A stretch of 17,619 nt of DNA from JALZBN01 sp035525375. GTDB taxonomy: Bacteria; Actinomycetota; Acidimicrobiia; Acidimicrobiales; AC-14. The stretch is from the NCBI GenBank assembly GCA_035525375.1, contig DATLEI010000045.1:1-17619 (forward strand), given 5' to 3'. A program made the position numbers and the translations under genes. Each line of letters opens with the position of its first letter. The stretch's first letter is position 1. The notes below the pieces were generated by a model, which was given only the letters and a program-made list of their open reading frames with translations, did no database searches and was not told the origin of the DNA. Shown here piece after piece: positions 1 through 7,435 of the stretch.

Positions 1-264
1 GCAGGCTCACCATCCTCGTCATGTCCGCACTGCGTGCTGGGTGCAATTGCCGCCTTCGTCTCGAGAGCTGTGTTCCTTCGCGAACCGCAGGCGCGACGGG
101 CCGGAATCCACGCAGGAAGCGGGGGAGGTTTACCACGGCGCGGATGGTCGAGCAAGCACCGCTGGGCACGGAACCGAAATGATTCTCGGAAAAGTTTCGG
201 GGGCCCGACTGCGTTGGAAATGTGTTGGAAGGCCAGTTTTTCGGCGCTGTTGGAATCAGAACAG
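1..264. other. Left-edge stretch without a supported gene
   Basis: Several frames are open here on both strands. None shows a recognisable domain, a ribosome-binding site or the strong third-position GC bias of the real genes in this window. A plus-strand frame runs from the left edge to a TGA at 180-182 and could be the tail of a truncated gene. Its codons are arginine-rich with only moderate GC3, so I do not call it. A minus-strand frame is also open to the edge. The 85 bases before the tRNA-Asn 3' end show no clear terminator. Confidence 0.5.
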
Positions 265-337
265 CTCCGGGGGTGGGACTCGAACCCACAGCCGTCGCAT
301 TAACAGTGCGCTGCTCCGCCAATTGAGCTACCCCGGA
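265..337 (-). tRNA. tRNA-Asn (anticodon GTT)
   Basis: On the minus strand the sequence folds into a complete 73-nt cloverleaf. The acceptor strands are TCCGGGG and CCCCGGA, followed by discriminator G at 265. The D-stem is GCTC/GAGC, the anticodon loop is CTGTTAA giving GTT (reads AAC/AAT), and the T-arm is GTGGG-TTCGAGT-CCCAC. The lowest anticodon-stem pair (G27-A43) is a mismatch; the other four pair. CCA is not encoded, so it must be added by the CCA-adding enzyme. The first ten bases of the tRNA overlap the end of the upstream minus-strand pseudogene, whose TAG stop is tRNA positions 8-10. Confidence 0.96.
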
Positions 338-977
338 ATCACGTGGGAGGTTAGCAGCGCTCTGACCAGACCCATGATGGCCCGATGCGTTCGCGAGCAT
401 GCGTACTTCACCGTCGCGCAACCGTGCTCGTGCTTGTTGTGACGGATACCTGCGTCGGGCAGAGCTCGGTACGGCTTGCCGAATTGACCGGCCGGGATGC
501 CGGTGACAACCGACCAGTGCGCGACCGCCGCGTCGAGGTCGAGACCCTCGTGTAGATAGAGGCGGACCCGGAGGCGGCTTTCGTCGATGTCGAAGAATCG
601 GCGAAGCCAAGCACAGAAGAACCTCAGCATCCGAGGATCACTGTTGGAGAACCCGACCGCGCCCTCCGTCTTCGCACCCTCGCCCGCGTACAACGCCACA
701 CCCGCGACCAGGAATGCTTGATCATCAAGCGTTCCAACCTGTGACACGCCGGCGGTATCAAGCTCTTGAATCTCTCGCAGCTTGGCTGATGCAACGGGTG
801 CGGCCGCCGTTGCGCGCCGGTCCTTCGGGGGGACGGGCAGAACGGCACGTCTCGGACCCACACCGATACTGAACTCTTGGCGACGCCGAGTTTGGCGGCG
901 ATGTCGGCGAGGGTCCAGCTCTCGGCGCGTAGCTCGCGCGCCAGTTCACGTTCCAACAGCTTTCCTCGGTAACCCAT
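328..977 (-). pseudogene. HTH + LAGLIDADG-like protein, frameshifted
   Basis: Two overlapping minus-strand frames together make one protein of about 216 residues. The first frame gives the N-terminus, with a helix-turn-helix (LADIAAKLGVAKSSVSVWVRDVPF). The second gives the C-terminal domain, with ALYAGEGAKTEGAVGFSNSD, CAWLRRFFDIDESRLRVRLY and a final SRTHRAIMGLVRALL. It resembles small HTH proteins with a LAGLIDADG-homing-endonuclease-like fold that are frequent in high-GC actinobacteria; the role is unknown, possibly DNA binding. The frame changes at a run of six G (827-832, C6 on the coding strand), and one added C would restore it. The preferred start is ATG at 977, six bases after a TACTAT hexamer; a GTG at 1004 is in frame. 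The stop TAG lies inside tRNA-Asn. A true mutation, a sequencing slip or -1 recoding cannot be told apart here. Confidence 0.75.
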
Positions 978-983
978 CGTTTC

Positions 984-989
984 ATAGTA
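984..989 (-). promoter_or_regulatory. -10 element of the HTH gene, leaderless layout
   Basis: The minus strand reads TACTAT, six bases before the ATG at 977. This spacing puts the expected transcription start on the A of the ATG, as in actinobacterial leaderless genes. No ribosome-binding site is visible and the -35 region is weak. It supports choosing ATG 977 over GTG 1004. Confidence 0.45.
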
Positions 990-1065
990 TCTGGTGTTAT
1001 CCACTGATTGTGGGATACCTGTGCACTTTCCATGCTTTTCGTGCCCGACCCCCTTGGCCTCCCCG

Positions 1066-1107
1066 GGCGCGCCGGGCCCGCGATAGAACAGAGGCGCGCC
1101 GGGCCCG
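1066..1107 (+). repeat. 15-bp direct repeat duplicating the tRNA 5' end
   Basis: The 15-mer GGCGCGCCGGGCCCG occurs at 1066-1080 and again at 1093-1107, offset by 27 bp. The last seven bases of the second copy are the 5' acceptor strand of the CAT tRNA (GGGCCCG). Both copies contain the palindromes GGCGCGCC and GGGCCC. It may be a local slip duplication or a relic of integration at the tRNA. No integrase is visible nearby. Confidence 0.7.
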
Positions 1108-1173
1108 TAGCTCAGTGGTTAGAGCAGCGGACTCATAATCCGTCGGTCGCTGGTTCGAACCCAGCCGGGCCCA
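1101..1173 (+). tRNA. tRNA with CAT anticodon, probably tRNA-Ile2
   Basis: This is a full 73-nt cloverleaf. The acceptor strands are GGGCCCG and CGGGCCC with discriminator A, the D-stem is GCTC/GAGC, the anticodon arm is GCGGA-CTCATAA-TCCGT, and the T-arm is GCTGG-TTCGAAC-CCAGC. The genome-encoded anticodon CAT fits elongator Met or the isoleucine tRNA whose C34 is changed to lysidine by TilS (reads AUA). The acceptor has C4-G69 and C5-G68, the pairs known as TilS recognition features, and the D- and T-arms closely resemble E. coli ileX. I therefore favour Ile2 over Met. CCA is not encoded (the genome reads ACCC). Confidence 0.9.
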
Positions 1174-1231
1174 CCCGACGCCCGCACCGGCAGGACCGTG
1201 CTCGCCATGTTCGCCGCCCCTCCGCCCTGGG

Positions 1232-1237
1232 TAAGGT
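1232..1237 (+). promoter_or_regulatory. -10-like hexamer before the YtxH-like gene
   Basis: TAAGGT fits the TANNNT core of an actinobacterial -10 element and lies exactly six bases (CGGGCC) before the ATG at 1244, the leaderless spacing. The AAGG within it could instead act as a weak ribosome-binding site, so the reading is uncertain. Confidence 0.3.
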
Positions 1238-1243
1238 CGGGCC

Positions 1244-1504
1244 ATGAGCTTTCGACTTGGATTCGTGATCGGTGGCGGCGTTGGCTATTACCTGGGATCG
1301 AAGGCCGGCCGCCAACGCTACGACCAGATCAACCGCGCCGTCCGGCGTCTGAAGCGGTCAGATGCGTTCGAGACCGCTACTGACAAGGCGAAGTCGACGC
1401 TGGGCGACGGCGTAGAGAAGGCCCGTGATCTCGTGGGCAGCCGCGTGGGTGACGGCGACAACGGCGACGCGCCGGGCACCATGCCTCCAACACGCTTCCC
1501 CTGA
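1244..1504 (+). CDS. Small YtxH-like membrane protein
   Basis: This 86-residue protein begins with a glycine-rich hydrophobic stretch (FVIGGGVGYYLGSKAG, residues 7-22) that could form one short membrane helix. A basic segment (GRQRYDQINRAVRRLKRSD) follows, then a helical, charged part (FETATDKAKSTLGDGVEKAR) and a flexible tail. The layout resembles YtxH/DUF883-type small envelope or stress proteins, one membrane anchor plus an amphipathic helix; the exact function is unknown. It stands alone on the plus strand, 70 bp after the CAT tRNA, and converges on rpoD. The ATG is preceded by TAAGGT at leaderless distance. Its stop codon lies in the first unit of the tandem repeat that follows. The tail from about residue 72 is low-complexity and may be less constrained. 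Confidence 0.75.
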   Translation: MSFRLGFVIGGGVGYYLGSKAGRQRYDQINRAVRRLKRSDAFETATDKAKSTLGDGVEKARDLVGSRVGDGDNGDAPGTMPPTRFP

Positions 1505-1576
1505 CCCTCGCTCGCCTGACCCTCGCTCCCCTGACTCTCGCTCCCCTGACTCTCAGCTTCCCTGACCCTCAGCCCC
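1501..1576. repeat. 15-bp tandem repeat between convergent genes
   Basis: About five units of consensus CTGACCCTCGCTCCC lie head to tail. Units 1-3 and 5 are 15 bp and unit 4 has one extra base; differences are mostly single substitutions. The array starts on the stop codon of the YtxH-like gene and ends 7 bp before the rpoD stop codon, so it fills the convergent intergenic space. There is no strong hairpin or T-tract, so it is not an obvious intrinsic terminator. The imperfect copies suggest slippage expansion. Confidence 0.85.
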
Positions 1577-1583
1577 TCGGTCA

Positions 1584-2831
1584 CTACTCCTCTTCGAGGT
1601 AGTCGCGCAGCTTCTGGCTCCGGATCGGGTGCCGGAGCTTGGCTAGCGTCTTGGCCTCGATCTGGCGGATGCGCTCCCGAGTCACGCCGAACTCGCGACC
1701 GACCTCCTCGAGCGTTCGGACCTGGCCATCGTCGAGGCCGAACCGAAGCCGGACGACCTGCCGCTCGCGATCCGTCAATCCGTCGAGGGCCTCGTTGACC
1801 GCCTCCGCCAAGAGAGCCCGGGCCGCCGCGTCCGCAGGGGCGACAGCCTGTTGATCCTCGATGAAGTCGCCTAGGTAACTGTCCTCTTCCTGGCCAATTG
1901 GCGTTTCCAACGACACCGGTTCCTGGGCGATCCGGTGAATCTCCCGTACCCGCGCCGGCGTCATCCGCAGACGCAAAGCGAGCTCGTCGAGCGTCGGCTC
2001 GTGACCGAGCTCCTGCAGCAACTGGCGCTCGACCCGCAGGACGGTATGGATCGTCTCCACCATGTGGACCGGGACCCGGATGGTGCGGGCCTGGTCGGCG
2101 ATGGCCCTGGTGATGGCCTGGCGGATCCACCAGGTCGCATAGGTCGAGAACTTGAAACCCTTGGTGTAGTCGAACTTCTCCACGGCGCGGATCAGGCCGA
2201 GGTTTCCTTCCTGGATGAGATCCAAGAACAGCAAACCCCTCCCGAGGTACCGCTTGGCGATCGATACAACCAGTCGGAGGTTGGCCTCGGTCAGGTCCTT
2301 CTTGGCGTGGAACCCGTCGGCAACGATGGCCTCCAACGGCTCGAGAACCACCTCTGGCACCGTCGCGCCGTGGCCGCTGGCGTCTTCCAACTCGGCAATC
2401 CGCGCCGCGGCCTCAAGACCAGCCTCGATCCGTCGGGCCAGCGACACTTCTTGGGGGCCGGTCAGGAGCTCGACCTTGCCGATCTCCTGCAGGTAGGTGC
2501 GGACGGGATCGACCGAGAGGGTGTTGGAAGCCCCGGACTCGCTCTTCGCCCCCCCCCGGGGGTGCTTCACCTCCGGCGTCGGCGCAGCCGGAGCGCGCCC
2601 TGGCAGCACCGGCGCAGCTGCGCCGTTCGCGCCGGGACCCTGCTCCTCCAGAGCCTCGTCGAGCTCGATTCCCTCCGCGCCCAACCGCAACCGAATGGAG
2701 TCGATGAGCTCCGGCGTCAGCTCGACATCCTTCAGGAGGACAACGACCTCGTCAGGCGTCAACGAGCCCCGCTGGCGTCCTTGGGCCAAGAGGTGGTCGA
2801 ACGCTGCCGCCGACACCTCCGGAACGGTCAT
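1584..2831 (-). CDS. rpoD: RNA polymerase principal sigma factor (RpoD/SigA)
   Basis: This 415-residue sigma-70 factor directs RNA polymerase to housekeeping promoters. A short region 1.1 (residues 10-60) has helices like LTPDEVVVLLKDVELTPELI, followed by a Pro/Ala/Gly linker (64-104). Region 1.2 is DPVRTYLQEIGKVELLT (108-124). Region 2 includes NLRLVVSIAKRYLGRGL and LIQEGNLGLIRAVEKFDY, then the -10-recognising YATWWIRQAITRAIADQ (231-247). Region 3 covers about 260-325. Region 4 has LTDRERQVVRLRFGLDDG and the -35-binding helix-turn-helix LEEVGREFGVTRERIRQIEA (374-393). Its ATG overlaps the dnaG stop as ATGA, with GAGG just upstream, which indicates translational coupling. The linker is encoded over a C9/G5 run, and the frame is intact there. 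Confidence 0.98.
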   Translation of the reverse strand: MTVPEVSAAAFDHLLAQGRQRGSLTPDEVVVLLKDVELTPELIDSIRLRLGAEGIELDEALEEQGPGANGAAAPVLPGRAPAAPTPEVKHPRGGAKSESGASNTLSVDPVRTYLQEIGKVELLTGPQEVSLARRIEAGLEAAARIAELEDASGHGATVPEVVLEPLEAIVADGFHAKKDLTEANLRLVVSIAKRYLGRGLLFLDLIQEGNLGLIRAVEKFDYTKGFKFSTYATWWIRQAITRAIADQARTIRVPVHMVETIHTVLRVERQLLQELGHEPTLDELALRLRMTPARVREIHRIAQEPVSLETPIGQEEDSYLGDFIEDQQAVAPADAAARALLAEAVNEALDGLTDRERQVVRLRFGLDDGQVRTLEEVGREFGVTRERIRQIEAKTLAKLRHPIRSQKLRDYLEEE

Positions 2832-4621
2832 TTCTCTACCTCGAACTGGTCGACGAGCCAGCGTACCAACGTGGTCGTCGCCTCAACCGCCGTCGACGGG
2901 TCGCGCAATCCCTCGAGTGTCAGCTTCAACCAACCGGTCACCGGCGCGTAGCTCATGGGGTCCTCGGCATGGCGAGCCGCGATTTCGAGGTCGGCGAGGG
3001 CGCGCCGGCCCGCCTCCTCAGCCAGTCTGGCCATGACGTCGTCGGCATCGGTGCGGGGGTCTTCGACGGCCAGCCGCTGGAGGAGGGTTGCCGCCGCAGG
3101 GTCGGCCCCGGCGATGGCGTCATGCAGGTTGTCGGACTCGGCCAGGGCTCGGTAGGCCCCAAGCGCCACCTCGTCGTCGAACAACACGACGCTCAGCCGG
3201 CCAAGAATGGCGTCGGGGTGGTGCAGGGCGAGGCGGAGGGCCTCGAGTTCGGGACGAGAACCCGGCGCCGGTTGGCCGATATCTGCCCGCCGCTCGACGG
3301 AACTCGGACCGGCCAGCCGAGACCGAGACGCCGACTCACGTTGTTGGGGGGGCGAAGCGGCGATGCTGCGCAACCGGTCGGGCTCGATACGAGTGCGGTC
3401 GGCTACCTCCATGAGGTACTGATCCCGGACAAGCTCGCTCGGATGCTCGCGAATGACACCCAGCGCGGCCTCGGCTGCCCGGGCGCGACTCTCTGGGTTT
3501 CGGAGGTCAGCTGCGGCGAGGACCCGTTCCAGCCGGAAGGCGAGAAACGGTCGGGCTCCACTGATTGCCGCTTTCAGGGCTTCGGGGTCGCGCCGGGCAA
3601 GCTCTCCGGGGTCAGTCCCCTGCGGCAGGTCGGCGACAGCGATGTCGACCTCGTAGAGCCGCTCCCACTCGTAGAAGCGCGCTGCGGCCGCTTGGCCAGC
3701 TGCGTCAGCGTCGTAGGCGAGGACGACGCGCCGGGCGAAATTCTTCAGCGTCCGGAAGTGCTCGTCGGCCAGCGCCGTGCCGCAGGTGGCGACCGCGCGG
3801 GGTATGCCGGCCGCGCCGAGCCCCATGACGTCGGTGTAGCCCTCACAAACCACGACCTCTTCGCTCTTGACGATGCCGGCCTTGGCCCAGTTGAGGCCGT
3901 AGAGCACGCGCCGCTTCGAATAGATCGGCGTCTCGGGTGAATTCTTGTACTTCGGGGGCGGACCACCGGGCAGTGACCGGCCCCCGAACGCCACCGGATC
4001 ACCCCGCACGTCGAAGATGGGGAACATGAGCCGGCCCCGGAAGCTGTCTTGCTGGCGCTCGCGCCGGTTCAGGAATCCGAGACCGGTGTCCTTGAGGACG
4101 TCGACCGGCAGCTTGAGATGGCGACACAAGGCGTCCCAGTCATCGGGCGCCCATCCCAGCCCGTAGGTCCGCACGATCTCCCCGTCGTAGCCCCGCGAGC
4201 GGAGATAGGCCCGAGCGGCCGCAGCGTCGGGCCCGGAGAGCAGTCGCTCGTGGTACCAGTCGACGGCGGCGCGCATGGCCTCGACCAGGCGGTCGTGGCG
4301 CTGGCGCTCGCGGGAGACGGCTGCGTCGTCGTAGCGCACCTGGATCCCGGCGCGCCCGGCGAGGGTCTCCACCGCCTCGGCGAACTCGAGGTGCTGGACC
4401 TCCCGGACGAACGTGATGACATCACCCTTGGCGCCACAGCCGAAACAGAAGTAGAGCCCCTCTTCTGCATTGACCGAGAACGATGGCGACTTCTCGGCGT
4501 GGAACGGACACAGCCCGACGTACCGGCGACCGACCTTCCGGAGCGCGATGTGCTCCCCGGCGATCTGGATGATGTCGGATGCCTGCCGCACCCTCGCGAT
4601 GTCATCGGTGACGATCCCCAC
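2828..4621 (-). CDS. dnaG: DNA primase
   Basis: DnaG lays down RNA primers for chromosome replication. Counting from the chosen start (597 residues), the CHC2 zinc-binding domain has Cys38, His41, Cys59 and Cys62 (LCPFHAEKSPSFSV and FCFGCGAKGD). The primase core follows (about 115-245). The Toprim domain has EGYTD (Glu260) and the metal-binding DADAAGQ (Asp304, Asp306). The C-terminal part (455-597) is the variable helicase-binding region. The start is ambiguous: GTG at 4621 gives MGIVTDDIARVRQ, the usual family N-terminus, and leaves a 26-nt gap after tldE. A GTG at 4678 would add 19 basic residues and overlap tldE by 31 bp. Neither has a good ribosome-binding site. The gene is coupled to rpoD downstream; the rpsU seen before dnaG in enterobacteria is absent. 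Confidence 0.97.
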   Translation of the reverse strand: MGIVTDDIARVRQASDIIQIAGEHIALRKVGRRYVGLCPFHAEKSPSFSVNAEEGLYFCFGCGAKGDVITFVREVQHLEFAEAVETLAGRAGIQVRYDDAAVSRERQRHDRLVEAMRAAVDWYHERLLSGPDAAAARAYLRSRGYDGEIVRTYGLGWAPDDWDALCRHLKLPVDVLKDTGLGFLNRRERQQDSFRGRLMFPIFDVRGDPVAFGGRSLPGGPPPKYKNSPETPIYSKRRVLYGLNWAKAGIVKSEEVVVCEGYTDVMGLGAAGIPRAVATCGTALADEHFRTLKNFARRVVLAYDADAAGQAAAARFYEWERLYEVDIAVADLPQGTDPGELARRDPEALKAAISGARPFLAFRLERVLAAADLRNPESRARAAEAALGVIREHPSELVRDQYLMEVADRTRIEPDRLRSIAASPPQQRESASRSRLAGPSSVERRADIGQPAPGSRPELEALRLALHHPDAILGRLSVVLFDDEVALGAYRALAESDNLHDAIAGADPAAATLLQRLAVEDPRTDADDVMARLAEEAGRRALADLEIAARHAEDPMSYAPVTGWLKLTLEGLRDPSTAVEATTTLVRWLVDQFEVEK

Positions 4622-4647
4622 AGGCAGGAGTGAATCAGAGTCGGGCG

Positions 4648-5967
4648 CTAACCGCGGGCGCCGCCGGTGAAGCGCCACGCCGCGAGTCGCAAGCTCGGCA
4701 CGAAGGTCGAACTGTCCACTAGGCGACCATCATCACCCGTGCCAAGAACGGCGCCCGGCGCGAGGGCATCCGCGTAGGACTGGGTGAAGCGCAGGTTGCT
4801 GATCGCCTTGGTAACCGCGCCGTTCTCGATCAGGAAGGTGCCGTTGCGGGTGAGGCCGGTGACGACAAGCGATTTAGGGTCGATGACCCGGGTGTACCAG
4901 AAGTCGGAGACGTACAGGCCGCGCTCGACGCCGCCCACGACCTGATCGATCGACTGGGCGCCAAGACCCTCCAAGAACAGGTTGCTGGCCATGGGTCCGA
5001 AACTCTCGCCTCCGACAATGGCGTGGCCCGTGCTCTCTGTGCCGGCGAGGCGCGCCGTGCGGCGGTCGTGGAGCAGCCCCTCGACGGTGCCGGCGCGCAC
5101 GAGGTCGACGCGCCTCTTGGGAGTTCCCTCGGCATCGAAAGGAATCCCTAACGCCCGAGGGTCGGCGACGTCGTCGAACAGGCCTAGCGAAGCGTCGAGC
5201 TGACGCTCCCCGACCCGCACGAACGATCGGCTTTCGGCATGGGCTTTGGCGTTGAAGCCGTAGGCCCCGAGGAAACCGACGATGTCGGCGACACATCTGG
5301 GGCCGAGTACGACTTCGTACTCCCCTGGCTCGATGTCGATGGCCCCGGATTCACCACTTCGGGCCGCCGCGGCGGCGGCATCACCGGCCGCGGCACCGTC
5401 GATCTCGCGCAGCGTGTCGGCCGTCTGCCACCCTGCGCCATCGGACGTCGCCGTACGGTGCACACCGTCGACTGCGGTGTGGGAGTACCTGGCGAGGGCG
5501 CGCTGGCCGGCGGAGTTGGCGAAGCACACGTCGAAGCCACCGGAGTCGCAATAGCCCGCGCCCAGGAGATCGGGCGCGGACGCAACGAAGGCCTGCACCA
5601 CCGCGGCACGGCTCTCGGGCGGCGCGAACCGAGTGTCGTCGTCGTAATGATCGACAGGGCTGACCGGCGCGGGCGGTGCCAGCCCGGGCCAGTCAGGGTC
5701 GGGCGGACGCAGGCGAGCCGCCTCCAGCGCGCTCTCGACCAACCGGGTCAGCCCTTCAGTGTCGACGCGGTTCGTGGATGCGGCCGCTTGACGACCCTCG
5801 CTCACCACCCGCACCCGCACGAACCGGTTGTCCTCGGCGACGTTCTGGTGAATTACTGAGTTGGCGAAGCGGGTCAGCGCATAGCGGCCCTCCCGCGCGG
5901 ACGTCTCGGCTTCGGCGCGCGACCCGACGAGTTCCAGGACGGCGTCGCACAGATCCTCGGGAGTCAT
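4648..5967 (-). CDS. tldE: TldE/PmbA-type subunit of the TldD/TldE protease
   Basis: This 439-residue protein belongs to the TldD/PmbA family. TldE pairs with the catalytic TldD to form a chamber that degrades unfolded or small peptides; in E. coli the pair matures microcin B17 and degrades the CcdA antitoxin. N-terminal family features are TSAREGRYALTRFANSVIHQ and RVRVVSEGRQAAAST. The C-terminal part has DIEPGEYEVVLGP, AHAESRSFVRVGERQ, GIPFDAEGTPKRRVDLVRAG, the conserved GGESFGPMASNLFLEG, and VVTGLTRNGTFLIENGAVTKAI. There is no HExxxH, as expected for the non-catalytic partner. The ATG at 5967 lies 16 nt after the tldD stop with GAAGGGTGG upstream. The frame is open further upstream, but that stretch is antisense-like overlap with tldD and was left out. 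Confidence 0.95.
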   Translation of the reverse strand: MTPEDLCDAVLELVGSRAEAETSAREGRYALTRFANSVIHQNVAEDNRFVRVRVVSEGRQAAASTNRVDTEGLTRLVESALEAARLRPPDPDWPGLAPPAPVSPVDHYDDDTRFAPPESRAAVVQAFVASAPDLLGAGYCDSGGFDVCFANSAGQRALARYSHTAVDGVHRTATSDGAGWQTADTLREIDGAAAGDAAAAAARSGESGAIDIEPGEYEVVLGPRCVADIVGFLGAYGFNAKAHAESRSFVRVGERQLDASLGLFDDVADPRALGIPFDAEGTPKRRVDLVRAGTVEGLLHDRRTARLAGTESTGHAIVGGESFGPMASNLFLEGLGAQSIDQVVGGVERGLYVSDFWYTRVIDPKSLVVTGLTRNGTFLIENGAVTKAISNLRFTQSYADALAPGAVLGTGDDGRLVDSSTFVPSLRLAAWRFTGGARG

Positions 5968-5983
5968 CGCGCAACACCACCCT

Positions 5984-7423
5984 TCACCCGGCAACCCCGA
6001 CCCGGACGTTTCGGAAACGCGCCGGCACGGCTGGGTGCCCGGTATGGCCGGTCTGCATCGGCTGGCCCTTCCCGCAGTTCGGCGTGCCCCAGAAGAGCCA
6101 CTCGTCGGGTCCACCCACCATGTCGAGCGAACCCCAGAACTGGGGAGTGATGCCGGTGTAGGTCGGGTTGCGCAGCAGTCGACCGAGACGTCCGTTCTTT
6201 ATCTCCCGTCCGACCTCGCATCCGAACTGGAAGTTGAGACGCTTGTCGTCGATGGACCACGACCGGTTCGTTTCCATGTAGACGCCATCGCGCGTCGCCG
6301 CGATCATCTCGTCGAGGGAGGAGTCGCCCGGGACCAACCCGACGTTCGTCATTCGCACCATGGGAAGCCGCCCGTAACCGTCGGCGCGCACCATTCCGCC
6401 CGGCGCGACTCCGGCTATGGCGGCTGAGTCACGGCCGCTGAGCACGCCAACCCATACGCCGTCGCGCACGATGTCGACCGGCTGGGAGGGGGTGCCCTCG
6501 TCGTCGAAGCCGAACGAGCCCAGCGCTCCGGGCAAGGTGGCGTCAGCAGTGATGTTCATGACGTCCGACCCGTACCGAAAACGGCCAAGCTGAGAAAGGT
6601 CGAGGAACGACGTGCCTGCGAACGCAGCCTCCCAGCCGAGGATCCGGTCGAGCTCGATGGCATGCCCCACGGACTCGTGGACCTGCAGGCCCAACTGCTC
6701 GGGCCCCAGGATCAGATCGGTCGTGGCCGCTGGGCAAAGGGGTGCGGTCAGGAGCTCGACCGCCTCCTCTCCTACTCGCTGGGCGTTGCCGACAAGGTCG
6801 GCCTCCCGCACGATCTCGAAGCCGCGGGTGCCGAAGTGGCCGCCGATGCCCGAGTAGGACCGGCGCTGCGTCTCCGTGTCACTCGCAGCCGTCGCGCTCA
6901 TTCCCGCTCCGCACTCGACGATGTGCTGGGAGATGCGGTGACCGTGACTCGAGACGAACCACTTCTCGGTATCCCACGACGTGTAGGTGGCCTCGGCGAC
7001 CGAGACACCTACGACGGCCGCCATGGCGGCCGTGGCCGCAATCAACACGTCAGCCTTGACCCCGGTCGAGACCGAGGACGGGAGCTCGGCCCAGCCGGAG
7101 TCCCAGTGCGTCTGGTGGACCGCGACGTCAGCCAGCTCGAGCGGCGGGCCGGGGACCATGGCCGACGCCTTGGCGATGGCGGCCGCCTCCTCGCCGGCGC
7201 GCCGCGCGCTGGCGTCGGTCAGATCAGCGGTGGCGAAGAAGCCCCAGGACGAACCGAACAGGGCGCGCACCCCGACACCGAGAGAATCGGCGCGACGTAG
7301 CGACTCGAGGACACCGTCGCGGGCGCCCAGGTGCTCGCTGGTAGCGGCGACGGCGCGAGCGTCGGCGTAGGACGCGCCGGCGGCGAGAGCGCCCTCGACC
7401 GCCGCGGAGGCGAAATCGAACAT
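5984..7423 (-). CDS. tldD: TldD-type zinc metalloprotease subunit
   Basis: This 479-residue protein is the catalytic partner of TldE. The family zinc motif HExxxH is present as LQVHESVGHAIELDRI (His249, Glu250, His254). The late cysteine that supplies a further ligand in E. coli TldD is present as GTPNCGKGQP (Cys450). Other family blocks are GVGVRALFGSSWGFFAT near residue 50, GFDDEGTPSQPVDIVRDG, and MVRMTNVGLVPGDSSLDEMI. It lies 12 nt downstream of ppdK and 16 nt upstream of tldE, so the pair is co-transcribed with housekeeping genes. No RiPP precursor or toxin-antitoxin target is visible in the window, so a general peptide-degrading role is the safer reading. Confidence 0.96.
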   Translation of the reverse strand: MFDFASAAVEGALAAGASYADARAVAATSEHLGARDGVLESLRRADSLGVGVRALFGSSWGFFATADLTDASARRAGEEAAAIAKASAMVPGPPLELADVAVHQTHWDSGWAELPSSVSTGVKADVLIAATAAMAAVVGVSVAEATYTSWDTEKWFVSSHGHRISQHIVECGAGMSATAASDTETQRRSYSGIGGHFGTRGFEIVREADLVGNAQRVGEEAVELLTAPLCPAATTDLILGPEQLGLQVHESVGHAIELDRILGWEAAFAGTSFLDLSQLGRFRYGSDVMNITADATLPGALGSFGFDDEGTPSQPVDIVRDGVWVGVLSGRDSAAIAGVAPGGMVRADGYGRLPMVRMTNVGLVPGDSSLDEMIAATRDGVYMETNRSWSIDDKRLNFQFGCEVGREIKNGRLGRLLRNPTYTGITPQFWGSLDMVGGPDEWLFWGTPNCGKGQPMQTGHTGHPAVPARFRNVRVGVAG

Positions 7424-7435
7424 GACGCCGTGGCG

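Noticed and set aside
41..442. 133-codon plus-strand frame at the left edge
   Set aside because: It runs straight through the tRNA-Asn gene and the end of the HTH gene and has no family resemblance.
1935..3940. Long plus-strand frames of 338 and 323 codons opposite rpoD and dnaG
   Set aside because: They are shadows of well-conserved minus-strand genes, without ribosome-binding sites or recognisable domains.
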